A DNA stretch of 40,702 nt from a virus, in the IMG/VR virus record IMGVR_UViG_3300005563_000060, positions 1 through 40,702 of that record. The stretch is one strand, 5' to 3'. A program made the position numbers and the translations under genes. The notes under the pieces were generated by a model. It ran no database searches and was not told the origin of the DNA. It saw only the letters and a program-made list of their open reading frames with translations. Positions 19,895 to 28,563 of the stretch are shown here, one piece after another. Position 1 is the first letter of the stretch. Each line of letters begins with the position of its first letter.

Positions 19895-21652
19895 TTACCA
19901 GTTAGTTGGGATATCTCCTACCTTTGTCTGTACTACGCCTCCTGTTGTAGAAGTTTGTGTTTGTCCATACTGAGGAACATTATTAGTGTTTGAGTACTCT
20001 TGAATCTTCTGTTGCATCAATAATTTAGCCGCATTAATAGCACCTGATATCTGACCTGGTGTCATATTGTCCGGTAAGACTGACTTAGCTGCCTGATTTT
20101 CAGAATCAGATGGTGCTCCACCTCCTGCTAATACCTTTGCGATTTCTCCTCTAGCTGCTTGAAGCGTTGTGTTGTATGACTGAACTGCACCTGAACCAAA
20201 TATGCTTGCGATCCAATTAGATGCTCCGTTTAATGGAGTTATTGAAGTTTTAGAAGATGCTGGTAGAGCGTCAAAGTATGTCTGCAAATCGTTTAAGTGA
20301 GATACAGCTGTACTCTGAGCATTTGAAAGCGCTCGGAATGTTGTTGCGTTCTGCGTTAAGGCCGCCTGTGTCGCTCCATAGTTTGCCTGTGCTTTATTTG
20401 CATCAAAAGGCTGACCAGTAGTTTGTAATGACAACTGATTCGCTGCTTGTAATACTACTGCCTGATTTAGTCCAGCTGGAATATTGCTTGGTGAAAGTGT
20501 TCCATTAACGAGCATTTGAGCTACTGACTGTAACTGGTTTGTTCCGCTTCCTCCCTGCGTACTTCCCATTGAGTTTCCTAGACTTCCACCACTGAAAGCC
20601 ATTTGTGCGGCCTGTTGGTAGTAATTTGTGTCAATCTGACCTGTTGGAGTTGTTCTAAGTGTTCCCTGTGACTGGTCGTTCTGAATAAGCTGTTGAGCAT
20701 AAGAGAGAATTGCCTGTGGAGAGCCACCACCTCCCTGATAATTAACACCTGTAATAGGATTGTACAAAGATGAACCAGGTGACACTTGAGTAGGCTGTAA
20801 TAGACCTGCAAGATTTTGGTAAGCAGTGAGTTGATTTCCTCGAATCTGTCCAAGAACTCCGAGTGTGTTTGACTGTGCTGACTGTGCTGTTGCGAGGTCT
20901 GCGAGTTGCTGATCTGAACGTCTCTGTGAGTCAGAAATAAACGCAGCAGCCTGGTCTTTAGTAATCTGGCCATCTTCTTGCAACTGCTGAATCTGTCGTC
21001 TTGCCGCTAGATTCGTTACATTGATTCGACTATTAATATCAGCAAGATTCTGTAAAGCTCCTTGTTCATCTGGTGAGTACTGAGATGCTGTATAAATCTT
21101 TCCAGCTAATTCGCTTAACAGACTATCTGACGGAACTCCCATATTAGTACCGTTCATCAATCCAGTGAGTGAGTTTACGTGATTATCAAGAAGTGAATTC
21201 ATGTCATAGCTTGAACCTAGATGACTTGAATCAATAGTTGAAGGCATATCAACATTAAAGTTCTTTGGAGAAAGATTTGATGGTGGAGTATACGCTGGCG
21301 GAGTATCGTATGGCTGAAGAGTATATGGATTGATACCAGCATTTACCCCTGTTGACTGATATACGCCTGTATATGGTGAAGAAACTGGGGTTGCAGCTGG
21401 AATAGAGGTGCTACTTGATGCAACCATAGGCTTAGGAGAAACATTCAACTGTGAGGGACCAGGTGCCATGTTTTGAATAGAAGAATAGCCAAATGGTGCG
21501 GTGTAGTTTGTGTTAGCAGAGCCTCCCTTAAAGAAACTAGAATTAACCAAAGAACTTCCAATATTACTAAGACCATCTATAAACGAAGATGACGTATTCG
21601 TTGGTGTGTATGTTTGGAAACCTGTATTTGATTGTGTGCTTATTGGATTCAT
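19895..21652 (-). CDS. Gln/Asn/Ser-rich internal virion protein
   Basis: 585 residues, begins MNPISTQSNTGFQTYTPTNT; very rich in Gln, Asn, Ser and Ala, with helical blocks (NLAARRQIQQLQEDGQITKD; LNDLQTYFDALPASS). Low-complexity, largely soluble, no catalytic motif. Shares the opening MNP with the transglycosylase protein beside it. Position and composition fit a second ejection (core) protein. Open frames seen inside it in other phases are shadows of its biased composition. Confidence 0.6.
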   Translation of the reverse strand: MNPISTQSNTGFQTYTPTNTSSSFIDGLSNIGSSLVNSSFFKGGSANTNYTAPFGYSSIQNMAPGPSQLNVSPKPMVASSSTSIPAATPVSSPYTGVYQSTGVNAGINPYTLQPYDTPPAYTPPSNLSPKNFNVDMPSTIDSSHLGSSYDMNSLLDNHVNSLTGLMNGTNMGVPSDSLLSELAGKIYTASQYSPDEQGALQNLADINSRINVTNLAARRQIQQLQEDGQITKDQAAAFISDSQRRSDQQLADLATAQSAQSNTLGVLGQIRGNQLTAYQNLAGLLQPTQVSPGSSLYNPITGVNYQGGGGSPQAILSYAQQLIQNDQSQGTLRTTPTGQIDTNYYQQAAQMAFSGGSLGNSMGSTQGGSGTNQLQSVAQMLVNGTLSPSNIPAGLNQAVVLQAANQLSLQTTGQPFDANKAQANYGATQAALTQNATTFRALSNAQSTAVSHLNDLQTYFDALPASSKTSITPLNGASNWIASIFGSGAVQSYNTTLQAARGEIAKVLAGGGAPSDSENQAAKSVLPDNMTPGQISGAINAAKLLMQQKIQEYSNTNNVPQYGQTQTSTTGGVVQTKVGDIPTNW

Positions 21653-21658
21653 ATTTTT

Positions 21659-23479
21659 TTATTTAGCGTCTTGTGAAGGTATTGTTTGTATTTGGAGTTC
21701 TTCTAGGTCTTTTCTTCCCGTCAGTATCATGCATATCTTTAATTGAACCCACGTTGATGTTGCCGACATTTTAAATTGATAATTAAAGAAGTTACTTGTT
21801 TGGTCATTAACCGTCCCCATTTTTATCCATTGGTTAAATCGTGCTTTAGCTGTTTGATTTGAGGCTCCCGTATATGTTTCGTCTACTGTGACTGTGTAAG
21901 TAGGATTTGAATATGAAATTGCTGTGATGTGTGAACATCTTCCACCACCAACACCTTGAGTTATTTCAACTTCATCACCAACGGCATAATTTGCCATATT
22001 CGCGTCTGTTGTTGTGAATGTAGTTGTAGATGTCCAAGTGATAGACATCTCTGTTGGATCGTTTTCTATAATTCGGTATTTAGCAATTATTTTGTCAGTT
22101 GCTGACCCAAGTCTTCGATATCTTCCATAAAGTGATTGCCATGTATTTGTAATATCTGGCGAGTAGATTTTAGGCGTTATGAAATAGCCACCCTTTTGTA
22201 AGGTGTCGTTTGAGTCGTCGTAGAAGATTCCATATTTAGTAGTAGTGTTGTCAGATTTATATGCTGCACCAGCTAGAAATATTCCATTTCTTGTTGCACC
22301 TGTTCCCGCTAAGTTAAGCTCCGAAAGTGCACCAGCTGTCACAATTCTGTTCTGTCCAAAATCATTTAATGTATCTGTCGCGTGACAGAGGCTAAATGAA
22401 TTTTTATGTATCAATCCCCTACCTGGGACTCCTGCTTGCGGGTTTCCTAGATCAAGCTCCCAAACTCCTGATGGTATGGTTTCCTCGATTGTCGAACCAT
22501 TATCTGAGTTAAGGTTGTTAATTAAGATATGAATATTATCTGTGATAATACTCATTCCATTAGGGTGAATAAATCTATTATTTGAGTTAGACGTTGCCCC
22601 CGTTAAAAGTTTATTGTTTTGTCTGTAGAATCCTGTTACTTTTTGAAAATTACCGCCACTCCAAAAAAGTACGTTAGCGTTTGAATCAACAATGTACGGA
22701 ATATCATCTTTGATTACACAAGCAAGTGATCCTGACGACTGTAATCTATACGAGCTTGTTGCTTGGTTTGATGATCCGTCCCATGCAAGAACGTAACCCT
22801 TACCACCTGTAGAGTTTTCAGTATTAACCCAGATTCTGTTTGCTGACGATCTCAGACATGTGATAACTGTCTGTGCATTATTAGTAATAGAGAGCTGTAA
22901 GGTATATTGAACTGAGTTTGGAGAGCCAGAAGGAAATACAACCGTTCCTGATGTATTCATTGAACAAACATTCGACAGCTTGTCGGTGATATACAATCTA
23001 TTTCCATAGACCGTCATCATATGTGGGGTGGCTGCACCAAATGAAGAAGATACAGTTGTCCAATTTCCGCTTGAGTCTAACTGGTAAAGAGAACTAGTTC
23101 CTGTGACATAAAGATTTCCATTAAATATTTCTATATCTGACATGTTTCCACAATCAGTAGGAGCACCAGATGAAACATCTTTTACATAGTTTCCGACAAG
23201 GCCTGTACCAGAAGAAGAAGCATAGTAAACGAATGAACCCATGACTGTGTAAATTCGGTCTGAACCGCTAACTGTAAAGAATCTGTATCCAATAGGTACA
23301 CCAGCAATGGTGTTTACATCATCACTTGAGGTATTTAAAACAAGTCTCTTCCCCAATCGCATCTTTCCCTGATTTGTATTTAAATCAAGGTTAAAAGAGG
23401 CCCACAAAGAACCTAAGACATCAGAGTTATTAGGCTGATTCCATATTCGTGTTTTTGGGTCTGGGATTTTAATAGGCAT
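21659..23479 (-). CDS. Large beta-rich tail protein (propeller-like)
   Basis: 606 residues. Repeated short strand units with Gly/Ser/Asn turns (IYTVMGSFVYYASSS; IEIFNGNLYVTGTSSLYQLD; MMTVYGNRLYITDKLSNV) suggest a beta-propeller over roughly residues 70-330. The N-terminus IPDPKTRIWNQPNNSDVLGS and the C-terminal beta domain (SATDKIIAKYRIIENDPTEM) fit a podovirus tail nozzle/stabilisation protein (similar role to T7 gp12 or P22 gp10). Exact homologue not assigned. Confidence 0.6.
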   Translation of the reverse strand: MPIKIPDPKTRIWNQPNNSDVLGSLWASFNLDLNTNQGKMRLGKRLVLNTSSDDVNTIAGVPIGYRFFTVSGSDRIYTVMGSFVYYASSSGTGLVGNYVKDVSSGAPTDCGNMSDIEIFNGNLYVTGTSSLYQLDSSGNWTTVSSSFGAATPHMMTVYGNRLYITDKLSNVCSMNTSGTVVFPSGSPNSVQYTLQLSITNNAQTVITCLRSSANRIWVNTENSTGGKGYVLAWDGSSNQATSSYRLQSSGSLACVIKDDIPYIVDSNANVLFWSGGNFQKVTGFYRQNNKLLTGATSNSNNRFIHPNGMSIITDNIHILINNLNSDNGSTIEETIPSGVWELDLGNPQAGVPGRGLIHKNSFSLCHATDTLNDFGQNRIVTAGALSELNLAGTGATRNGIFLAGAAYKSDNTTTKYGIFYDDSNDTLQKGGYFITPKIYSPDITNTWQSLYGRYRRLGSATDKIIAKYRIIENDPTEMSITWTSTTTFTTTDANMANYAVGDEVEITQGVGGGRCSHITAISYSNPTYTVTVDETYTGASNQTAKARFNQWIKMGTVNDQTSNFFNYQFKMSATSTWVQLKICMILTGRKDLEELQIQTIPSQDAK

Positions 23480-23480
23480 G

Positions 23481-23810
23481 TTATTGAAGAACGATTATGT
23501 AATTCACGACATCAGACGCGACACCACCTGATGCAAAAATAACTGCGTTACCACTATTACAAACAGCTGCAAGTGTGCTTTGTCCGCCTGTTCCTACCGC
23601 ATGAGATGATTGACTAGTAGCTGTAATGACGCATGTCGGAGTAATTCTTCCGTCTGTGATGGTTACTGTTCCAGAAGCAAGTTGAGCAATTCCTGCAATA
23701 ATCTTTGGTGCCGTATTAAACTCACTAAGAATTTGAATACTCACTGGATCGAGCGGGTATCTCAGTTGCTGGTTACTACTCTGTATGTTTTGAATAGGTG
23801 AATCTTGCAT
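23481..23810 (-). CDS. Small virion protein, 109 aa
   Basis: Start chosen at the ATG at 23810 (MQDSPIQNIQSSNQQ); a TTG four codons earlier would overlap the previous gene. The C-terminal half is strand-rich and Gly/Ala/Thr-rich (CVITATSQSSHAVGTGGQST), like a small tail or decoration protein. Placed between the propeller-like tail protein and a fibre-like protein, 1 base from each. Confidence 0.55.
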   Translation of the reverse strand: MQDSPIQNIQSSNQQLRYPLDPVSIQILSEFNTAPKIIAGIAQLASGTVTITDGRITPTCVITATSQSSHAVGTGGQSTLAAVCNSGNAVIFASGGVASDVVNYIIVLQ

Positions 23811-23811
23811 A

Positions 23812-24759
23812 CTAGTTATCAAGTCTTATTACCAATGTTCTGTTCTGTGTATATGTGATAGAAGTCGGAGTGATTGTTGAAGGGAGTGTTCCTGATGTAA
23901 CTGTCAAAGTACCTTCTAGGATTACCTTACCTGATGGAACGTTTGTGAACTGTGTAAGACCAGTATCAATCAACCAGAAATCTGGGTTAAATGAACCTGA
24001 GACAGCAACACAAGTAACAAAGTAATAACCAACGCTTACAACAACAGGTGAACCGAGAGTGATTGTCTGAAAACCAGTACCGCTAATAGTTCCTGATGTT
24101 GCTGAAATTACCTGAGTTGAACCGTCGTAAGAATAGAGACCAATCTTCATCGTTCCACTACTTGAGAATGATTCGATTTTGAAAGTAAGTTTATTTACTG
24201 TGATTGTTGCAGGAACGAATATAAGACCAACCTGCATTGTTGTTGCTGTTGCAATCGAGCTTGATGTTAGAGACACGCTACCCATTCCAGGAATTGGGAG
24301 CAATGATGTAGCGGTTGCACCTGCTGTAATTGGTTGCCATGTTTGATCTCCTCTAAGATATGTTGATGATGTTGCTGAACCTGAACCGAGTCTTGCTGTT
24401 GCTACAGTTCCAGAGCCAATAGCAGCCGCATCTAGTGAACCACCACCCGCTGCGTTTTGGTGATTGTGCGTAGCGTTTACAAACGAAGCGATTGTCGGAG
24501 TGGTAAGTGTTTTACCTGAAAGAGTCTGTGTAGCTGTCTTACCTACAGCTGTATCACCTCCAGTAATTTCCTTAGTCTTAAAATCAAGAGAGGTATTATC
24601 TGATGAACTTGTAATACCAACTTTAGTTTCGAGTGCAACAATGGCGTTATTCTGAAAATCTTCTAATCCAGCATGGTCAAAAGTATCTACGGCATCAGTC
24701 GCAGCTGGTAGAGTTGGGTTATCTAGAGTGGTTGGATATGTAGTGTTAGGATATGACAT
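23812..24759 (-). CDS. Fibre-like tail protein, 315 aa
   Basis: Begins MSYPNTTYPTTLDNPTLPAA. Residues about 60-160 contain repeated fibre phrases (SLDFKTKEITGGDTAVGK; TATQTLSGKTLTTPTIASF; STYLRGDQTWQPI) typical of phage fibre shafts and hyaluronidase-type proteins, followed by a beta-sandwich C-terminal domain (about 170-315). Likely a tail appendage or a second host-contact protein. Its GC is lower than that of the 746-residue fibre gene. Confidence 0.65.
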   Translation of the reverse strand: MSYPNTTYPTTLDNPTLPAATDAVDTFDHAGLEDFQNNAIVALETKVGITSSSDNTSLDFKTKEITGGDTAVGKTATQTLSGKTLTTPTIASFVNATHNHQNAAGGGSLDAAAIGSGTVATARLGSGSATSSTYLRGDQTWQPITAGATATSLLPIPGMGSVSLTSSSIATATTMQVGLIFVPATITVNKLTFKIESFSSSGTMKIGLYSYDGSTQVISATSGTISGTGFQTITLGSPVVVSVGYYFVTCVAVSGSFNPDFWLIDTGLTQFTNVPSGKVILEGTLTVTSGTLPSTITPTSITYTQNRTLVIRLDN

Positions 24760-24760
24760 A

Positions 24761-24982
24761 CTAAGACTTTGTTTGATTAGTGACCGTTATTCCCGTTCCA
24801 AGCGAATTGAAATAAATACGCAATCCTGTTACCGAATCGAGTGGCCCATTAAAAGTCACTCCTGCTTGATTAAACTTCCAACCCTTTCCAGCTCGAAATA
24901 GATTAGTAGCAACTGCCGAATTCTTTGAAGTATCAGTTGGTGAAACCAAGTTTTTAGATTGATTTGTAGGAGTTACTGTCAT
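24761..24982 (-). CDS. Small virion protein, 73 aa
   Basis: Begins MTVTPTNQSKNLVSPTDTSK; Asn/Thr-rich, beta-like (WKFNQAGVTFNGPLDSVTGL). Its ATG overlaps the stop of the connector gene by 4 bases. Probably a minor tail component; not recognised. Confidence 0.55.
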   Translation of the reverse strand: MTVTPTNQSKNLVSPTDTSKNSAVATNLFRAGKGWKFNQAGVTFNGPLDSVTGLRIYFNSLGTGITVTNQTKS

Positions 24983-25740
24983 TTCATTGATTGATAATCA
25001 GAAATAAGCTGATACTTTCGATCAGATTGTTTAGTTGAATATTGTCTTCGGAGTCTTATTTCAAAGTCCTGGTATTCTCGATAGAGTCTGTCTGCTTGTG
25101 GGAGGCCTTTAGCGGCACAAAACTCATAGGCTGCGCCATATGCGAGCATCATGTGGAATGAAGCATCAAAGCCTGGAATAACTGTTCCAGCTGTAAGTTC
25201 TGCAAGCGTAAACTCAACAGGGGTTCGGTACCATTCGATAACCATTTTTGCCCCGTTAGCTACATCTGCTGATGTTGCCATTGGATAAAGGAACAAAGAG
25301 TTGTTCTTAAAGTCGTATCGTGGAACTGTTCTAGAGAATTCACCGTCAATAGTCGTGTTCTGAGTACTTGTCGTCATTGATGGCGCATTGCCAAACTCGT
25401 AGTCGTTTAAATCAAGAGGAAACGCTTTGTAGAAATTAGTTCCGTCATAAGAGACAGAAACGTTCTTAACCTTTAAAATGCTGTAACTTAAACCTGCATT
25501 GTTAGTGAGGACCTGACCAAATGCATAGTCTCTATTTGTAGTAAGAGGAATAGTGACTGATGGATAGTCAGTGTATCGTGCATCGTCAAAATCCATTTCA
25601 TCTTCTGAATCAAGAATCATCGTTACTACCTTTTGTAAGTGTAGATTGATGTCAATGAGTCGATCAGAAAGAGGATACTGGTTAGTATCAGTAGTTGTAA
25701 GGTTAGATATCTTTGTACTTATGTCCCCAATAGTCGCCAA
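24979..25740 (-). CDS. Head-tail connector / adaptor protein
   Basis: 253 residues, apparent start TTG at 25740 (no nearby ATG; frame open to an ATT before it). Begins MATIGDISTKISNLTTTDTN. Features typical of podoviral adaptors: an N-terminal helical part (LSDRLIDINLHLQKVVTMIL), a central beta part with Tyr/Pro (RYDFKNNSLFLYPMATSAD), and a C-terminal helix (RLYREYQDFEIRLRRQYSTK). It leads late region B, where connector, nozzle and ejection proteins follow. Function from order and general pattern. Confidence 0.6.
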   Translation of the reverse strand: MATIGDISTKISNLTTTDTNQYPLSDRLIDINLHLQKVVTMILDSEDEMDFDDARYTDYPSVTIPLTTNRDYAFGQVLTNNAGLSYSILKVKNVSVSYDGTNFYKAFPLDLNDYEFGNAPSMTTSTQNTTIDGEFSRTVPRYDFKNNSLFLYPMATSADVANGAKMVIEWYRTPVEFTLAELTAGTVIPGFDASFHMMLAYGAAYEFCAAKGLPQADRLYREYQDFEIRLRRQYSTKQSDRKYQLISDYQSMK

Positions 25741-25766
25741 AATTTGTTCTTTTAAACAAAATACCC

Positions 25767-25829
25767 GTCATCTTCTTACTGCAGGCCTTGTTGTTGCTTC
25801 TGCAACAAGGGCTTTAGTAAAGAGATGAC
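25767..25829 (-). other. Long leader hairpin of late region B
   Basis: Nested stems GTCATCT/AGATGAC (25767-25773 with 25823-25829), TTACT/AGTAA (25776-25780 with 25816-25820) and CCTTGTTG/CAACAAGG (25786-25793 with 25803-25810). This makes one extended hairpin of about 20 pairs in the mRNA leader, between the shared late motif and the TTG start at 25740. It may protect the 5' end or act as a processing site. Confidence 0.6.
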
Positions 25830-25830
25830 A

Positions 25831-25881
25831 GGTAAGGTCGACTAACCGCCTCTAGATATTTGATTACGTCTAATATATCAC
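25831..25881 (-). promoter_or_regulatory. Late promoter and leader, copy B
   Basis: Minus strand: TGATATATT (complement of 25872-25880), 24 bases, AGGCGG, eight bases, CCTTACCT, then the long hairpin at 25767-25829. Same order as copies A and C, but with a longer spacer after the -10. Lies 2 bases after the stop of the last glycosyltransferase gene. Confidence 0.65.
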
Positions 25882-25883
25882 AT

Positions 25884-26552
25884 TTAAGAGAGAAAATCCA
25901 GCTTAGGATTCTCATCATATTCCGCAATAATCTTGTTTACTTCTACAGGATTAAAGAACTCTCTGAATGGGTGTTTTATGTGCGCATCATGGTCATATGC
26001 AATGGCTGGGTTTGTAAAAAGACACTTGAATTTATATCCTAATATGTCTGCGCGCTTACCCATTGAAACGTTATCCATCGACCAAAATTGGTCCAGTCTT
26101 TCATCAAATCCGCCAATCTCATAAAGAATCTTTTTAGGAACAGCGCCCCAGTCTAATTCACAGCATCTCCACAGACAGTCTGTATAATCAGTTTGATCTG
26201 CACGTTGTTTCCCTGCCCTCCAGTCCCATGCATATGGTGGTTTAAATTCTAAGTTATCGCATTTACCTAAAGGCGCTGTAAATAGAGTGTCTGGTTGTTC
26301 TTGATAGGCTTTCCACCATCTTTCCAGAGCATCTGGTGTTATTTTTGTGTAGTCTTCGTAAAAAACAATTAGCTCGCCTTTTGACTTTTTAATCATTCTA
26401 TTGAAAGCGGCGTTAAGATCGTGCTTTCCAGTAACATTTATATCCACTAACCATTCCCAGTCTTTATGAGGCATTGTTTGCTTCATCAAGCTTTCACGCA
26501 TGATAACAAGCCCCTCTGGTCTAATAGTTGGTGTAATTACTGTTATTTTCAT
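25884..26552 (-). CDS. Glycosyltransferase, GT2-like (GT-A fold)
   Basis: 222 residues. MKITVITPTIRPEGLVIMRE is the GT-A N-terminal strand and helix; GELIVFYEDYTKITPDALER contains an E-D-Y in the place of the usual D-x-D metal/nucleotide motif; KILYEIGGFDERLDQFWSMD matches the acceptor-side GGFDE...D. Last gene of the glycosylation island, overlapping the next one by 4 bases. Substrate unknown; may decorate the virion or the host surface. Confidence 0.75.
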   Translation of the reverse strand: MKITVITPTIRPEGLVIMRESLMKQTMPHKDWEWLVDINVTGKHDLNAAFNRMIKKSKGELIVFYEDYTKITPDALERWWKAYQEQPDTLFTAPLGKCDNLEFKPPYAWDWRAGKQRADQTDYTDCLWRCCELDWGAVPKKILYEIGGFDERLDQFWSMDNVSMGKRADILGYKFKCLFTNPAIAYDHDAHIKHPFREFFNPVEVNKIIAEYDENPKLDFLS

Positions 26553-27127
26553 TTTAAATTTAATTTATCCATCCACTTTGAAATAAATATTTCCTTGTTC
26601 CTCTGCATCATCTTCTCTTTGTCTTCCTTAAATACAGTGTTATAGGTAAGGGTTTCTAAATGAGTTAGTTTTATTTGGCTATCAACAATACCAACACCTT
26701 TATCTAAACAACTATAAAAATAGTCATCATCGTCAAAGCCATATCCCTCTGAATATGAGCTGTCCATTAGTCCTACTTTATTTAATACTTCTCTTGATAT
26801 ACCCCAACATGCAAAGTCTGGTCTATATAACCCAGTTAAGTAGAAAGGAATAGTCCGCCAACCACATATTGAGTTATCTTTTGTTAGTTTTTCTAACCAT
26901 TTAGAGTCTTCTAGGAATACATCATTTGCAACTTGTACAATGTATTCACCCTTTGCTCTACTTAAACCCTCATTTACTGCATTTACATACCCTTTAACAT
27001 TCTTAACATGTATCAATTCAAAGTCGTATTCTTTTGAATTATCAATAACAGACTGCAAACTTTTTATCGTAGTCTCTCTATTTACCCCATTCGGGTCGTA
27101 TTCTAAAAACAAAATACTATATCTCAT
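26549..27127 (-). CDS. Glycosyltransferase family 2
   Basis: 192 residues. YSILFLEYDPNGVNRETTIK opens a GT-A fold; GYVNAVNEGLSRAKGEYIVQ followed by VANDVFLED gives the nucleotide-sugar loop (N-D-V); ISREVLNKVGLMDSSYSEGY then GFDDDDYFY is the acceptor/metal block typical of rhamnosyl/galactosyl GT2 enzymes. Overlaps both neighbours by 4 bases, so the set is co-translated. Confidence 0.8.
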   Translation of the reverse strand: MRYSILFLEYDPNGVNRETTIKSLQSVIDNSKEYDFELIHVKNVKGYVNAVNEGLSRAKGEYIVQVANDVFLEDSKWLEKLTKDNSICGWRTIPFYLTGLYRPDFACWGISREVLNKVGLMDSSYSEGYGFDDDDYFYSCLDKGVGIVDSQIKLTHLETLTYNTVFKEDKEKMMQRNKEIFISKWMDKLNLK

Positions 27128-28026
27128 AGGTTTTCTATTACTTTTAAAATAGCGTCTGCATAGTGCTTACTTGTCCATTTTGATAATACATAGTCTCTTC
27201 CTCTTGTTCCCCAGTCGGTACTCATTGCAATCGTTACGGAGTGTTTAATCTTTGATGGTTCTGGTTCAGTAACCAATCCACAACCGCTTTCTTCTACAAA
27301 CTCACGATTCTTAGGGCTATCTGACATACAGACAACTGGAATATTACAAGCCATAGCTTCCAATGTTGCTCGCTGTCCCCCACCCATTGCCGCTGATGTC
27401 TGAACACACACATAAGATTGATTAACTAATTTGCATAGTTCTTCGGGAGTCTGTTCTGGTAGAACCGTAGAACCTAATTCACGGCACTTATCGAATCCAA
27501 ATGTATCAATCCTATTTTCTTGTTCTCTGCCTACTACGATCCCATCTTTACCCAAAGCCTCCCCAATAAATCCTTGTCGTTTCCACGATGCACAAGTTCC
27601 AGCATGAATACCCCACCACTTCTTTTCTAGGTTCATTGGCTTGAATATCTCCTCGTTAATTCCAAATGCTGTAGAATGGCTAATATTAAGGTCTTTTAAC
27701 TCGTCTGCGTTTATCTTACTTTCAATAAATACATGATCGAAACCTTCTAACCATTCTTTTTTAATTGGACCACCTGCAAATAACAGCGCTTTCTTATTAG
27801 GTAAGCCCTGCACCTTTAAGTAGTTATGTTTGTCTTTAGGACTAACAGCCGTGCATGGTGCTTCCCAATACAGAACAATTGAATCCTCTGGAATGTCATC
27901 AGTTGGTTCTAAATAAATAACGTCATGCTTATCTTCGATAAGTTTCATTGCCGACCACAATCCATCTTTCCATTGTGTCTTCCTATTTGATATTCCTTGC
28001 CAAATAAAACTAATCTTTTTTCTCAT
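27124..28026 (-). CDS. Glycosyltransferase, GT4-like (GT-B fold)
   Basis: 300 residues. C-terminal half has the GT-B retaining pattern: SYVCVQTSAAMGGGQRATLE then AMACNIPVVCMSDSPKNREF, with the catalytic E (ATLEAMACG-like) and NREFVEESGCGLVTEPEP closing loop. The N-terminal half (SFIWQGISNRKTQWKDGLWS) is shorter than usual (300 against about 370 residues). Second of the four glycosyltransferase genes in order of transcription. Confidence 0.75.
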   Translation of the reverse strand: MRKKISFIWQGISNRKTQWKDGLWSAMKLIEDKHDVIYLEPTDDIPEDSIVLYWEAPCTAVSPKDKHNYLKVQGLPNKKALLFAGGPIKKEWLEGFDHVFIESKINADELKDLNISHSTAFGINEEIFKPMNLEKKWWGIHAGTCASWKRQGFIGEALGKDGIVVGREQENRIDTFGFDKCRELGSTVLPEQTPEELCKLVNQSYVCVQTSAAMGGGQRATLEAMACNIPVVCMSDSPKNREFVEESGCGLVTEPEPSKIKHSVTIAMSTDWGTRGRDYVLSKWTSKHYADAILKVIENL

Positions 28027-28153
28027 CTTTTGATTCCTCTGGTTTTACAGATGCTTGTCTTTGTAACTCATTAATAAGTTCAAATACTTCTTGATAAGGT
28101 TTTGTCGCTAAATAATTTGCTATCGCCTGCACTAATTGTAATGTTATTTGCAT
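28010..28153 (-). CDS. Small hypothetical protein, 47 aa
   Basis: ATG at 28153, TAG at 28010-28012. Begins MQITLQLVQAIANYLATKPY; helical, ends in a charged tail (KPEESKDEKKD). The last 17 bases overlap the start of the next glycosyltransferase gene. The short pattern (LVQAIANYLATKPYQEVFEL) resembles small proteins found in virion operons of uncultured podoviruses, but function is unknown. Confidence 0.5.
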   Translation of the reverse strand: MQITLQLVQAIANYLATKPYQEVFELINELQRQASVKPEESKDEKKD

Positions 28154-28155
28154 TT

Positions 28156-28299
28156 TTATATTCCTAATATGTTTGATAATAAAACGACAAGTGGTCTTCT
28201 AATAAAGTAATAAGTACTTCCATAGCTTTTACAGAAAAGAACAAGTCTAGGTCTTATATACCTTCCTAATTTATTTGCTTTAGTTGTTAACCAGTACAT
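28156..28299 (-). CDS. Small basic hydrophobic protein, 47 aa
   Basis: ATG at 28299, TAA at 28156-28158. Begins MYWLTTKANKLGRYIRPRLV; contains RRPLVVLLSNILGI at the end, which may be membrane-associated. Spaced 2-3 bases from both neighbours. No family recognised. Confidence 0.45.
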   Translation of the reverse strand: MYWLTTKANKLGRYIRPRLVLFCKSYGSTYYFIRRPLVVLLSNILGI

Positions 28300-28302
28300 T
28301 GT

Positions 28303-28563
28303 CTATTTTTTATTAATCCAATAAAACTGATAAATCCAATTCTTTTTGTCGTAATATCCTATTTTTATCCACCATCTATAGTTTCTCCACCAATATGGGT
28401 AGGATATAGACTTCTCAATAAAGTCTGCCAATCTAATAAGAGGTTTAATAAACCAATACTTTTTGTAGTAGTTAACACCTTCACTAAAACCAGCCTTGCG
28501 TGCATCAATTATTTCACGCAGCAAGCGGTGTCTTTCCTCCTTTGTTAGAAGTTCTTTTTCCAT
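28303..28563 (-). CDS. Small aromatic-rich protein, 86 aa
   Basis: Start chosen at the ATG at 28563 (MEKELLTKEERHRLLREI); an ATG seven codons earlier would deepen the overlap with the 783-residue gene. Remarkably rich in Trp, Tyr and Lys in its C-terminal half (YPYWWRNYRWWIKIGYYDKK). Possibly membrane-peripheral or carbohydrate-binding, in keeping with the glycosyltransferases around it. Function unknown. Confidence 0.5.
   Translation of the reverse strand: MEKELLTKEERHRLLREIIDARKAGFSEGVNYYKKYWFIKPLIRLADFIEKSISYPYWWRNYRWWIKIGYYDKKNWIYQFYWINKK

Noticed and set aside
20578-20973. 131-codon minus-strand frame inside the 585-residue gene
   Set aside because: Product of the Gln/Ser-rich composition of the real gene read in another phase.
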